Assembly (NCBI GenBank): GCA_030690515.1
Contig: JAUYGP010000490.1
Location: 1-11,464 of the forward strand
From: Giesbergeria sp.
GTDB taxonomy: Bacteria; Pseudomonadota; Gammaproteobacteria; Burkholderiales; Burkholderiaceae_C
Direction: 5' to 3'
DNA length: 11,464 nt
How positions within the stretch are numbered: position 1 is the first letter of the stretch; every line of letters starts with the position of its first letter. The position numbers and the translations under genes are program-made. The notes under the pieces were generated by a model that was not told the DNA's origin, did no database searches, and saw nothing but the letters and a program-made list of their open reading frames with translations. This document shows positions 5,171 through 11,464 of this stretch, one piece after another.

Positions 5171-6079
5171 ATGGAAATTGATTTCAAAGGCCGCGTGGCC
5201 ATTGTGACGGGCGCCGGTGGCGGCCTGGGTCGCCAACATGCGCTGGCGCTCGCAAAGCGGGGTGCCAAGGTGCTGGTGAACGACCTGGGCGGCGCGGTGG
5301 ATGGCAGTGGCGGGTCGGTTTCGGCCGCGCAGGCCGTGGTGGACGAAATCCGCGCGGCGGGCGGCGAGGCGCTGGCCAACGGTGCTTCGGTCACCGACTT
5401 CGAGGCCGTGCAGGCCATGGTGCAGCAGGCCATTGACGCCTGGGGCCGGGTGGACATTCTGGTGAACAACGCAGGCATCCTGCGCGACAAGTCCTTTGCC
5501 AAGATGGACATGGCAGATTTTCGCCTGGTGGTGGACGTGCACCTCATGGGCGCAGCCCACTGCTGCAAGGCTGTGTGGCCCCACATGGTGGCGCAGAACT
5601 ATGGCCGGATCGTGATGACCACCTCGTCCACCGGCCTGTACGGCAACTTTGGCCAGAGCAACTATGGCGCGGCCAAGCTGGCCCAGGTCGGTCTGATGCA
5701 GACGCTGGCCATCGAAGGCGCCAAATACAACATCCGCGTGAACGCGCTGGCGCCCACGGCGGCCACCCGCATGACCGAGTCCCTGTTTCCGCCGCAAATC
5801 CTGGATGCGCTCAAACCCGAAGCCGTGGTGCCCGCCATGCTGGTGCTGGCGCACGAAAGCGCGCCCACACGCACTATCCTTTGCGCAGGCGGTGGCTCTT
5901 TCGAGGCGGCGCACATTACGCTCACGCAAGGCGTGCACATTGGCCTGGGGGCAGATACCCCTGAGCAACTGGCCGCCCGCCTGGCTGACGTGACCGACCG
6001 CGCCGACGAGCAAATACCGCAAAGCGGTGCCGCCCAGGGGACCATCGAGGTGCAAAAGGCCATGGCGGCCCGGGGTTAA
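5171..6079 (+). CDS. SDR family oxidoreductase, (3R)-hydroxyacyl-CoA dehydrogenase-like
   Basis: 302 residues. It is a classical short-chain dehydrogenase: cofactor-binding TGAGGGLG (13-20), NNAG (99-102), and catalytic S152, Y165 and K169 in SSTGLYGNFGQSNYGAAK. The sequence resembles the dehydrogenase domain of peroxisomal multifunctional enzyme type 2 (HSD17B4). Shared features are the start IDFKGRVAIVTGAGGGLGR, NDLGG with a small D-G-S-G insertion, NNAGILRDKSF, VHLMGA, LAIEGAKYNIRVNALAP and the stretch EAVVPAMLVLAHE. It probably oxidises 3-hydroxyacyl-CoA with NAD(P) in the cytoplasm. No hydratase domain is fused. AAGGTGG at 5155-5161 supports the ATG; the longer frame from 5102 lies in the promoter region. 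A hairpin follows the stop, so gshA may be transcribed separately. Confidence 0.9.
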   Translation: MEIDFKGRVAIVTGAGGGLGRQHALALAKRGAKVLVNDLGGAVDGSGGSVSAAQAVVDEIRAAGGEALANGASVTDFEAVQAMVQQAIDAWGRVDILVNNAGILRDKSFAKMDMADFRLVVDVHLMGAAHCCKAVWPHMVAQNYGRIVMTTSSTGLYGNFGQSNYGAAKLAQVGLMQTLAIEGAKYNIRVNALAPTAATRMTESLFPPQILDALKPEAVVPAMLVLAHESAPTRTILCAGGGSFEAAHITLTQGVHIGLGADTPEQLAARLADVTDRADEQIPQSGAAQGTIEVQKAMAARG

Positions 6080-6089
6080 AACAGCCTTT

Positions 6090-6110
6090 GCGGGCAGAAA
6101 TGGTGCCCGC
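6090..6110 (+). terminator. Terminator-like hairpin after the SDR gene
   Basis: GCGGGCA (6090-6096) pairs with TGCCCGC (6104-6110) around a 7-nt loop, followed by CATCTTGGTTTTC. The stem is strong and the T tract is broken, so it is a plausible but imperfect rho-independent terminator. It starts 11 bp after the SDR stop. Two smaller CGGG/CCCG hairpins follow, at 6124-6137 and 6144-6158. Confidence 0.5.
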
Positions 6111-6211
6111 CATCTTGGTTTTCGCGGGTGTGCCCGCACTTGTCCCGCACCGGGCGGGGCTGTGCAGGGCATGCTAAGTTCCGGGCCGACGCAAAGAAAC
6201 GGTACCGATCC

Positions 6212-7741
6212 ATGAGCACATTGCAGGAAAAAATCAGCGCCCACCCCCCCGAGCGCCTGGCGGGTATCCGCCGCGGCATCGAGAAGGAGGGGCTGCGCGT
6301 GCTACCCACGTGCGGCCTGGCCCTGACGCCGCACCCGCTGGCGCTGGGCTCGGCCCTCACGCACCCGCGCATCACCACCGACTACAGCGAGTCGCAGATT
6401 GAGTTGATCACGCAGGCGCACCTCGGCGTGCAGGATTGCCTGGACGAGCTAACTGAAATCCACCAGTTTGCCTACCGCGTGCTGCAGGCGCAGGGCGGCG
6501 AAATGCTCTGGGTCTCCAGCATGCCCTGCAACCTGCCGACGGATGAGACCATTCCGCTGGCGCGCTACGGCAGCTCCAACATCGGTCGTGCCAAAAGCAT
6601 TTACCGCATGGGCCTGGGCCACCGCTATGGGCGGCGCATGCAGACCATCTCGGGCATCCACTACAACTGGTCGATGCCGGGCCTGGGAAGCGACGAGTAT
6701 TTCGCGCTGATCCGCAATTTCCGTCGCCACGCCTTCGTGCTGCTGTATCTGTTTGGTGCTTCCCCGGCGCTGTGTTCCTGCTTTGTGCAAGGGCGTGAGC
6801 ATGGCCTGCAGCCCCTGGGCAAAGACGGCTATTCGCTCTACCTGCCGCATGCCACTTCGCTGCGCATGGGGCGCCTGGGATACCAGAGCGACGCCCAGGC
6901 CACGCTGGCCGTCAGCTACAACGGCCTGGAGGGCTACGCCAACTCGCTGCATGCAGCGCTCACACAGCCCTATCCGGCCTACGAAACCGTGGGGGTGCGC
7001 AACCCCGGCGGCGACTACAACCAACTGGGCACCAGCCTGCTGCAGATTGAGAACGAGTTCTACGGCACCATTCGCGCCAAGCGCACCGTGCGCTCGGGTG
7101 AGCGCCCGCTGCACGCGCTGCGCGAGCGGGGGGTGGAATACGTCGAAGTGCGCCTGATGGACCTTGATCCGTTCGAGCCGGTGGGCATCTCGGCGTCCAC
7201 CATGCGGCTGCTCGATGTGTTCTTGCTTCACTGCCTGCTGCAGGACAGTCCGCCCGACACCCCGGCCGAAATTGCGGAACTCAAGCACAACCAGCACCTG
7301 ACCGCAGAACGCGGGCGCGAGCCGGGCCTGTGCCTGCAGCGCAAGGGCCACAGTGTGCCGCTGGCCGAATGGGGTAGCGAGATTCTGGCGCAGTGCGCTC
7401 CGCTGGCGGCCGCCCTGGATGCCACGCATGGCGTCAGCGACTATGGCGACGCTTTGCGTAGCGCGCAAGCGTTGATGGTGGCTCCGCAAGAGACCCCCTC
7501 GGCCCGCGTGTTGGACCGTATGGCCCAGGAGCACGACCATGGTTTCTCGGCGTTCGCCTGTCAGCAGTCGCGCATGGCGCGCGATGCCCTGCTGCAAGGC
7601 CCCTGGTCTGCCGAGCAGCAGGCTCTTTACGAGGCCATGGCCAGCACTTCGCTGGCTGCGCAGAAAGACATCGAAGCGGCCGACAGCCTACCCTTCGAGG
7701 CCTGGCGCGAGCAGTACATGGCGGTAGAGGAACTGGGTTAA
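6212..7741 (+). CDS. gshA: Glutamate-cysteine ligase, class I (gamma-proteobacterial/E. coli type)
   Basis: 509 residues, close to the 518 of the E. coli enzyme. It joins L-glutamate and L-cysteine with ATP, the first and usually limiting step of glutathione synthesis, in the cytoplasm. Aligned blocks are RGIEKEGLRV (21-30), ITTDYSESQIELIT (54-67), LWVSSMPC, GLGHRYGRRMQTISG continuing to IHYNWS (H150), QIENEFYG (278-285), and EYVEVRLMDLDPFEP. These match the ATP, metal and glutamate-binding regions of GshA. The ATG at 6212 gives the natural N-terminus; the frame extends to 6128 only through the hairpin-rich leader. The ribosome binding site is weak (AAAGAAACGG). The partner gshB is not in the window. 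It faces the UbiM-like gene tail to tail. Confidence 0.96.
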   Translation: MSTLQEKISAHPPERLAGIRRGIEKEGLRVLPTCGLALTPHPLALGSALTHPRITTDYSESQIELITQAHLGVQDCLDELTEIHQFAYRVLQAQGGEMLWVSSMPCNLPTDETIPLARYGSSNIGRAKSIYRMGLGHRYGRRMQTISGIHYNWSMPGLGSDEYFALIRNFRRHAFVLLYLFGASPALCSCFVQGREHGLQPLGKDGYSLYLPHATSLRMGRLGYQSDAQATLAVSYNGLEGYANSLHAALTQPYPAYETVGVRNPGGDYNQLGTSLLQIENEFYGTIRAKRTVRSGERPLHALRERGVEYVEVRLMDLDPFEPVGISASTMRLLDVFLLHCLLQDSPPDTPAEIAELKHNQHLTAERGREPGLCLQRKGHSVPLAEWGSEILAQCAPLAAALDATHGVSDYGDALRSAQALMVAPQETPSARVLDRMAQEHDHGFSAFACQQSRMARDALLQGPWSAEQQALYEAMASTSLAAQKDIEAADSLPFEAWREQYMAVEELG

Positions 7742-7805
7742 GGCGCTACGGCGCAAGCCCCGCACGCGCCCAACGCGCGCCACCATATTGGGGATTTGCT
7801 CTGTA

Positions 7806-7827
7806 GGGCCGCCGTGCTGAGCGGCCC
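7806..7827. terminator. Hairpin between convergent gshA and the UbiM-like gene
   Basis: GGGCCGC (7806-7812) and GCGGCCC (7821-7827) form a perfect 7-bp stem with an 8-nt loop in the 97-bp convergent gap. Neither strand has a good T tract. The position suits a bidirectional terminator, but the lack of T residues makes it uncertain. A weaker GTCAG/CTGAC pair spans the UbiM-like stop (7838-7854). Confidence 0.4.
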
Positions 7828-7838
7828 CGGGGGGGTGG

Positions 7839-9050
7839 TCAGTGCCGCCCTGACAGCGTGGCAGCCACCATCCGTTTGAAGGGCGGAAAGTTCTGCGCCA
7901 GGCGCAGTGCGGCATCGCGCAGCAAGCGGGCGGGTGGGTGGTCCGTGGTGTACAGGCGGGCGATAAAGGTTGTTGCCAGGTACAGCGGCAGCGTGGCGCG
8001 GCGGTGCGCGCGCTCGTAGCGCGCCAGCAGCTCGGGCGCCGCAATGTCCTGCCCCGCAGCGTGCGCGGCGCGCAGCTCGCCAGCCAGCGCGGTAATGCCC
8101 CGCAGGCCAAAGTTAAAGCCGTGCGCCGTCACCGGGTGCATGCCTACAGCTGCATCGCCCACGCAGGCAAAGCGCGGCGCCACCAGGCGGTGCGGGCGCA
8201 CGCCTACCAGCGGGTACAGGTGGCGTGTGCTGACCAACTGCATGGCGCCCAGCCGGTTGTCAAAGCGGCGTGTCAACTCCAGCCCAAAGGCCGTTTCGTC
8301 CAGGTCCTGCAGGGCCTCCAACGTGTGGTGCGGCAGCGTGAGCACCACGCAGGAGCGGTGGGCGCCCGTGGCAGGGTCGTCATTCATGGGCAGCAGGGCC
8401 AGGGTCTGGCCATAGCCGAACCACTCCCAGGCCACATGCTGGTGCGGCAGCGCGTGCGCCATGGTGCACAGCAGCATTGAGCGGCCAAAGTCGTGCATGT
8501 CGGCGCCAATACCGAGGGCGCGGCGCGTGGCCGAGAATCGGCTGTCAGCCGCCACCAGCAGGCGCGCGCGAAGCTGCTTGCCGCTGGCCAGGGTGACATG
8601 CGCCGCGCTGGCGTCGGTATGGGCGCGGGCCACTTGCTCACCCGCCAGCAATGTGATGTCTTGGCTTTTATGCTGTGCGGCGCGCAGTTCCTGAAAAGCC
8701 GCGCGCCGGATCAGGTGGTTGGACACCAACCAGCCCAGTTCGCTGTGCTGCGAGAGCTGGTGGTCGATGACCATGGCAAAGGGTGAGGGTCCGTTGAGGA
8801 CCTGTGCGTCCCGCAGGGGCGAAAAGGCGCTGGGTTCGTCCGCCACGATGCGATCCCACAGCCCCAGGTCGCGCAGCATCTGCGCCGACTGCTGCGTCAG
8901 TGCAATCTCGCGCCCGTCGTAGGCGGGGTTTTCAATGGCAGCCAGGGGTTGTTGCTCCACCACACCCACGCGCAGGCCGTGGCCCGAAAGTGAGCCTGCC
9001 AGGCACAGGCCTGCAGGGCCGGCGCCGCTGATCAAGATGTCGTAGTCCAT
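7839..9050 (-). CDS. ubiM: UbiH/UbiF-family FAD monooxygenase, probably UbiM-like ubiquinone hydroxylase
   Basis: 403 residues, the family's normal length. It shows FAD-binding GAGPAG (9-14), the DG-type motif as VAADSRFSATRR (D169, S170), and the second FAD motif GDAAVGMHPVTAHGFNFGL beginning at G298. These proteins hydroxylate ring carbons of ubiquinone precursors using O2 and reduced flavin, usually near the inner membrane. Two features point to the UbiM group rather than UbiH, UbiI or UbiF: S in place of G in the DG motif, and TAHGFN where the others have GQGxN. Matching GREIALTQQS and SPLRDAQVLNG from memory supports this. UbiM is noted for differing hydroxylation positions, so the carbon attacked here is not known. 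The start at 9050 places the fold correctly; an ATG at 9083 adds 11 residues. Neither has a clear ribosome binding site. A -10-like TATAAC lies at 9151-9146. Confidence 0.82.
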   Translation of the reverse strand: MDYDILISGAGPAGLCLAGSLSGHGLRVGVVEQQPLAAIENPAYDGREIALTQQSAQMLRDLGLWDRIVADEPSAFSPLRDAQVLNGPSPFAMVIDHQLSQHSELGWLVSNHLIRRAAFQELRAAQHKSQDITLLAGEQVARAHTDASAAHVTLASGKQLRARLLVAADSRFSATRRALGIGADMHDFGRSMLLCTMAHALPHQHVAWEWFGYGQTLALLPMNDDPATGAHRSCVVLTLPHHTLEALQDLDETAFGLELTRRFDNRLGAMQLVSTRHLYPLVGVRPHRLVAPRFACVGDAAVGMHPVTAHGFNFGLRGITALAGELRAAHAAGQDIAAPELLARYERAHRRATLPLYLATTFIARLYTTDHPPARLLRDAALRLAQNFPPFKRMVAATLSGRH

Positions 9051-9161
9051 GGCGCGTGACACTAACCCGGGCCCTAAAACCATGCATTGATGGCGGTCAA
9101 GACCCCGATGGCCGGTGGGTGACAATGTGGGCTGACCATGCTGTGGTTATATTTTTTAATG

Positions 9162-9215
9162 AAAAGTGCTGTTTTCGCCCGTAAATAAAGCGCTTATAGC
9201 TATCAAATAAGTAGT
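9162..9215 (-). repeat. Dispersed intergenic repeat, copy C
   Basis: On the minus strand it reads TTGATAGCTATAAGCGCTT, then 19 nt, then CACTTTT: the same words and exactly the same spacing as copy A. It lies in the divergent region between the UbiM-like and prenyltransferase genes, in an AT-rich patch, about 110 bp upstream of the UbiM-like start and oriented like the other two copies relative to a downstream minus-strand gene. Confidence 0.7.
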
Positions 9216-9250
9216 AAATATTTCTGTGCAGGCGTTTTTTCTGGAATGGC

Positions 9251-10189
9251 ATGTGGCTCTCTGATTTTCTGCTTTCGCGTCTGCATCGACTTGCATTGGC
9301 GCTGCGCATGGCGCGTCCTGGTTTTCTCGTCATTACTGCCGTGGGCTGTCTGATCGGCGTGGCTTCGGCGGCGTCTGCGGGCAGTGGCGTGTCTGGGCTG
9401 CGGGCGTTGGTCACACTGGTTCTAGCATTGCTGGCACACGCGGCGGCGAATATGTTGAACGACCATGCCGACGCGCTGAACGGTGCCGATGCCGCCAACA
9501 CGCAAGGCCTTTTCCCGTTCACCGGTGGGTCGCGCCTGGTGCAAAGTGGCGCGGTGCCAGCGAGCGCCATGCTTTCCTTGGCGCAGGTGCTGCTGGCACT
9601 GGTGGCGGCCGGTGGCTTGTGGTTGGCGCTGTACAGCGGCCCGGCACTGGTGCTGGTGGGCCTGGCAGGTGTGTTGCTGGGCTGGGCCTATTCGATGCCA
9701 CCGCTGGCGCTGATGTCGCGCGGCCTGGGCGAGCTGGCTGTGGGTTTGGCCTGGGGGCTGGTGGTGGTGGGGGCCGACTATGTGCAGCGTGGCCACTTCG
9801 CACCGGTGCCCCTGGTTGCGGCGGCCAGCTATGCGCTGTTGATTGCCAACATCCTGGTGGCTAACGGTTTTCCGGATGCCGTGCCCGATGCGCAGGTGGG
9901 CAAACGTACACTCGTGGTGCGCTTGGGCCCTGAGCGTGCTGCCTGGCTGTACCTGGTGCTGGCCGTATGGGCCCATGCCATGCTGGCGGCGGCGGTGCCT
10001 ATGCGCGTGTTGCCGCAGTCTGCGTTGTGGGCGCTGGCGGCTCTGCCTCTCTCGATCGCGGCGGCAATCCTGCTGCTGCGCGGGTCGCACCGCCCCGAAC
10101 GGCTGCGCCAGGCCCTGGTGCTGGGTATTGCTGCTGCCGTGGTGCATGGACTGGCGTTGGCGGCCGGGCTCTGGTGGGCCGGGCGCTGA
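9251..10189 (+). CDS. UbiA-superfamily prenyltransferase, MenA-like
   Basis: 312 residues, an integral membrane protein with about eight or nine hydrophobic segments spread over the whole length. The first Asp-rich motif is NMLNDHADALNGAD (N70, D71, D74, D80). It is followed by PFTGGSR (89-95), as in the MenA-related group rather than true UbiA. The second motif is NGFPDAVPDAQVGKRTL (205-221), with D209 and D213. These aspartates hold Mg-diphosphate, so transfer of a polyprenyl chain to an aromatic acceptor is expected; the acceptor is unknown. ATG at 9251 has only a weak TGGA before it; M20 is an alternative start just before the first membrane segment. It is divergent from the UbiM-like gene and 43 bp upstream of ylqF. 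Confidence 0.85.
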   Translation: MWLSDFLLSRLHRLALALRMARPGFLVITAVGCLIGVASAASAGSGVSGLRALVTLVLALLAHAAANMLNDHADALNGADAANTQGLFPFTGGSRLVQSGAVPASAMLSLAQVLLALVAAGGLWLALYSGPALVLVGLAGVLLGWAYSMPPLALMSRGLGELAVGLAWGLVVVGADYVQRGHFAPVPLVAAASYALLIANILVANGFPDAVPDAQVGKRTLVVRLGPERAAWLYLVLAVWAHAMLAAAVPMRVLPQSALWALAALPLSIAAAILLLRGSHRPERLRQALVLGIAAAVVHGLALAAGLWWAGR

Positions 10190-10232
10190 GACGGCCCGCA
10201 TGCGGTACAACTGATTTTGAAAGAACAAGAAC

Positions 10233-11183
10233 ATGTCCATCCAGTGGTTCCCCGGTCACATGCACCTGACCAAAAAAGCGATCACCGAGCGCATCAAGGA
10301 CATTGATGTTGTGATCGAGGTGTTGGATGCACGCCTGCCTGGCTCCAGCGCCAATCCGTTATTGGCCGAGCTGACGGGGCACAAGCCCACGCTCAAGGTG
10401 TTGAACAAACAGGATGTGGCCGACCCTGCACGCACTGAGGCCTGGCTGGCCTGGTACAACGCCCAAAGCGACACGCGCGCGCTGGCGCTTGATGCCTCCG
10501 AGCCCGCCCCAGCGCGCAAGCTCATCGACGGCTGCCACCTGCTGGCCCCGAACCGCGGCGGTATGGCCAAGCCCATGCGTGTGCTGATCTGCGGGGTGCC
10601 CAATGTGGGCAAATCCACCCTGATCAACACGCTCTCCAACAAGCGCCAGGCGAAAACGGGTGACGAGGCCGGCATTACGAAGCTGGAGCAGCGCATCACG
10701 CTGGCTGACGACTTTTATCTGTGGGATACGCCCGGCATGCTCTGGCCGCGTATCAGCGTGATCGAGAGCGGCTACAACCTGGCGGCCAGTGGTGCGGTGG
10801 GGCGCAATGCCTATGACGAAGAACTAGTGGCACTAGAGCTTTTGCGCCGCCTGCAGACACGCTATGCCGCACAGCTGGAGGCGCGGTACAAGCTGGGCCT
10901 GGCGCCCGCCGCTTTGACCGCCATGCCCGACGACGCCTTGCTCGAAGCCATTGGCCGCAAGCGCGGCGCGGTGATGACGGGCGGGCGCGTGAATGTGCAA
11001 AAGTCTGCCGAGATCGTGATGACCGATTTCCGTACGGCCACCTTGGGCCGCGTCACGCTGGAGACGCCGGAAGAATTCGAGGCCTGGCGGGCTGTAGGGG
11101 TACTGCGCGACGCTGAACGTGAGGCAAAAAAACAGGCCCGCGAAAATCGGAAGAAAAAAGGCAGCGGCATTCGGGAGCCCTGA
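10233..11183 (+). CDS. ylqF: Ribosome biogenesis GTPase YlqF/RbgA
   Basis: 316 residues. It has the circularly permuted G-motif order G4-G5-G1-G2-G3: NKQD (58-61), DASE (87-90), GVPNVGKST (121-129), the GIT threonine T149, and DTPG (165-168). The N-terminal QWFPGHM is the YlqF hallmark. RbgA/YlqF promotes late assembly of the 50S subunit. The C-terminal third is the helical RNA-binding ANTAR-like region, ending in a very basic tail (KKQARENRKKKG) that could contact rRNA. The ATG at 10233 has GAAAG 9 nt upstream. It is probably co-transcribed with the prenyltransferase, although the two functions are unrelated. Confidence 0.95.
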   Translation: MSIQWFPGHMHLTKKAITERIKDIDVVIEVLDARLPGSSANPLLAELTGHKPTLKVLNKQDVADPARTEAWLAWYNAQSDTRALALDASEPAPARKLIDGCHLLAPNRGGMAKPMRVLICGVPNVGKSTLINTLSNKRQAKTGDEAGITKLEQRITLADDFYLWDTPGMLWPRISVIESGYNLAASGAVGRNAYDEELVALELLRRLQTRYAAQLEARYKLGLAPAALTAMPDDALLEAIGRKRGAVMTGGRVNVQKSAEIVMTDFRTATLGRVTLETPEEFEAWRAVGVLRDAEREAKKQARENRKKKGSGIREP

Positions 11184-11185
11184 GT

Positions 11186-11205
11186 AGCGCCGCCTTGCGG
11201 GCGCT
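11186..11205 (+). terminator. Hairpin after ylqF
   Basis: AGCGCC (11186-11191) pairs with GGCGCT (11200-11205) around 8 nt, starting 3 bp after the ylqF stop. No T tract follows on the plus strand. It overlaps the stop codon of the possible minus-strand gene at 11205. Weak as a terminator. Confidence 0.35.
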
Positions 11206-11464
11206 TAGGCTGACTTGATCTTGCCCCGTGGGATGACGGCCGTGACGGGCGGCCTTGCGCGCCAGGCGCCCAGGGTTTGCACCAGAATGCTTTTGGATGC
11301 TACCGCCACGGGCTCACCATGGAACCGGCTCTGCCATGGAGTACCGTTGGTTTGCGTGGCAAGGGGTGTGAAAAATTTCGCAAAACGCGGATCTTGTGAT
11401 GGCACAGCCTGGTCGGCCTGCTTACGATCAACGTTCTCTGCTGGATGGATTTTTTTTGGAGATT
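11205..11464 (-). CDS. Unrecognised protein, C-terminal 86 codons, cut by the window edge
   Basis: Reading leftwards from the window edge, the frame is open for 85 codons and then stops at TAA (11207-11205). There is no ATG inside; an internal GTG at 11405 would give only 66 residues, so the true start is probably outside. Visible pieces are DPRFAKFFTPLATQTNG, SRFHGEPVAVASKSILVQTL and the basic end PRGKIKSA. I recognise no family, motif, membrane segment or signal peptide. Codons use more A/T at third positions than the neighbours (for example TTT, AAA, CAA, CCA), which could mean foreign origin or a non-coding frame. It converges on ylqF with 21 bp between stops, which fits a real gene end. 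It could also be chance. Confidence 0.35.
   Translation of the reverse strand, partial: SPKKIHPAENVDRKQADQAVPSQDPRFAKFFTPLATQTNGTPWQSRFHGEPVAVASKSILVQTLGAWRARPPVTAVIPRGKIKSA

Noticed and set aside
5057..6244. Minus-strand open frame of 395 codons opposite the SDR gene
   Set aside because: His/Gly/Arg-rich composition and no recognisable motifs; the SDR on the plus strand is well supported.
6449..7597. Minus-strand open frame of 382 codons opposite gshA
   Set aside because: Gln/His/Arg/Ala-rich shadow translation; the plus strand carries all GshA motifs.
1..11464. Insertion sequence, prophage, CRISPR array, tRNA or rRNA
   Set aside because: No transposase, integrase, regularly spaced repeat array, or cloverleaf/rRNA core sequence was seen on either strand.

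Overview
The window looks like ordinary chromosome of a GC-rich betaproteobacterium, most likely a member of the Comamonadaceae (Acidovorax-like). The reasons are the high GC content, the ribB-ribH-nusB gene order, the flavoprotein hydroxylase resembling the UbiM type, and a short intergenic repeat built on AAGCGCT...AGCTATCAA that I remember as common in that family. The placement rests on protein character and memory, not on a search. I see no insertion sequence, prophage, CRISPR array, tRNA or rRNA.

Region by region. (1) 1-3388, all on the minus strand: a probable cluster, read from high to low coordinates, of a DUF938 methyltransferase, a small [2Fe-2S] ferredoxin, a 227-bp leader, ribB (RibBX form), ribH, nusB, a terminator-like hairpin, and the first 14 codons of a probable aminotransferase. 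ribB, ribH and nusB are packed with a 4-nt gap and a 4-nt overlap. (2) 3389-3744 is intergenic. It holds one copy of the dispersed repeat and two 76-bp direct repeats, each with DnaA-box-like TTRTCC words. (3) 3745-5064, minus strand: a DUF427 protein and a NUDT19-like Nudix hydrolase with a GTG start. (4) 5171-7741, plus strand: a hydroxyacyl-CoA-dehydrogenase-like SDR, then gshA for glutathione synthesis. (5) 7839-9050, minus strand: a UbiM-like ubiquinone-pathway hydroxylase, convergent with gshA. (6) 9251-11183, plus strand: a MenA-like UbiA-superfamily prenyltransferase, then the circularly permuted ribosome-assembly GTPase YlqF/RbgA. (7) 11205-11464, minus strand: the possible C-terminal end of an unrecognised protein running off the window.

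Functionally this is mostly housekeeping: riboflavin supply (ribB, ribH), transcription antitermination (nusB), glutathione (gshA), quinone chemistry (UbiM-like and prenyltransferase), acyl-CoA/CoA metabolism (SDR, Nudix) and 50S assembly (ylqF). The parts most worth a second look are non-coding: the paired 76-bp repeats, the three copies of the dispersed element sharing one orientation and fixed internal spacing, and the structured ribB leader that lacks a recognisable FMN riboswitch. Among proteins, the cyclohydrolase-like domain of RibB has lost its zinc ligands, and a MenA-type prenyltransferase sits opposite a ubiquinone hydroxylase. I do not find a clearly new multi-gene system.
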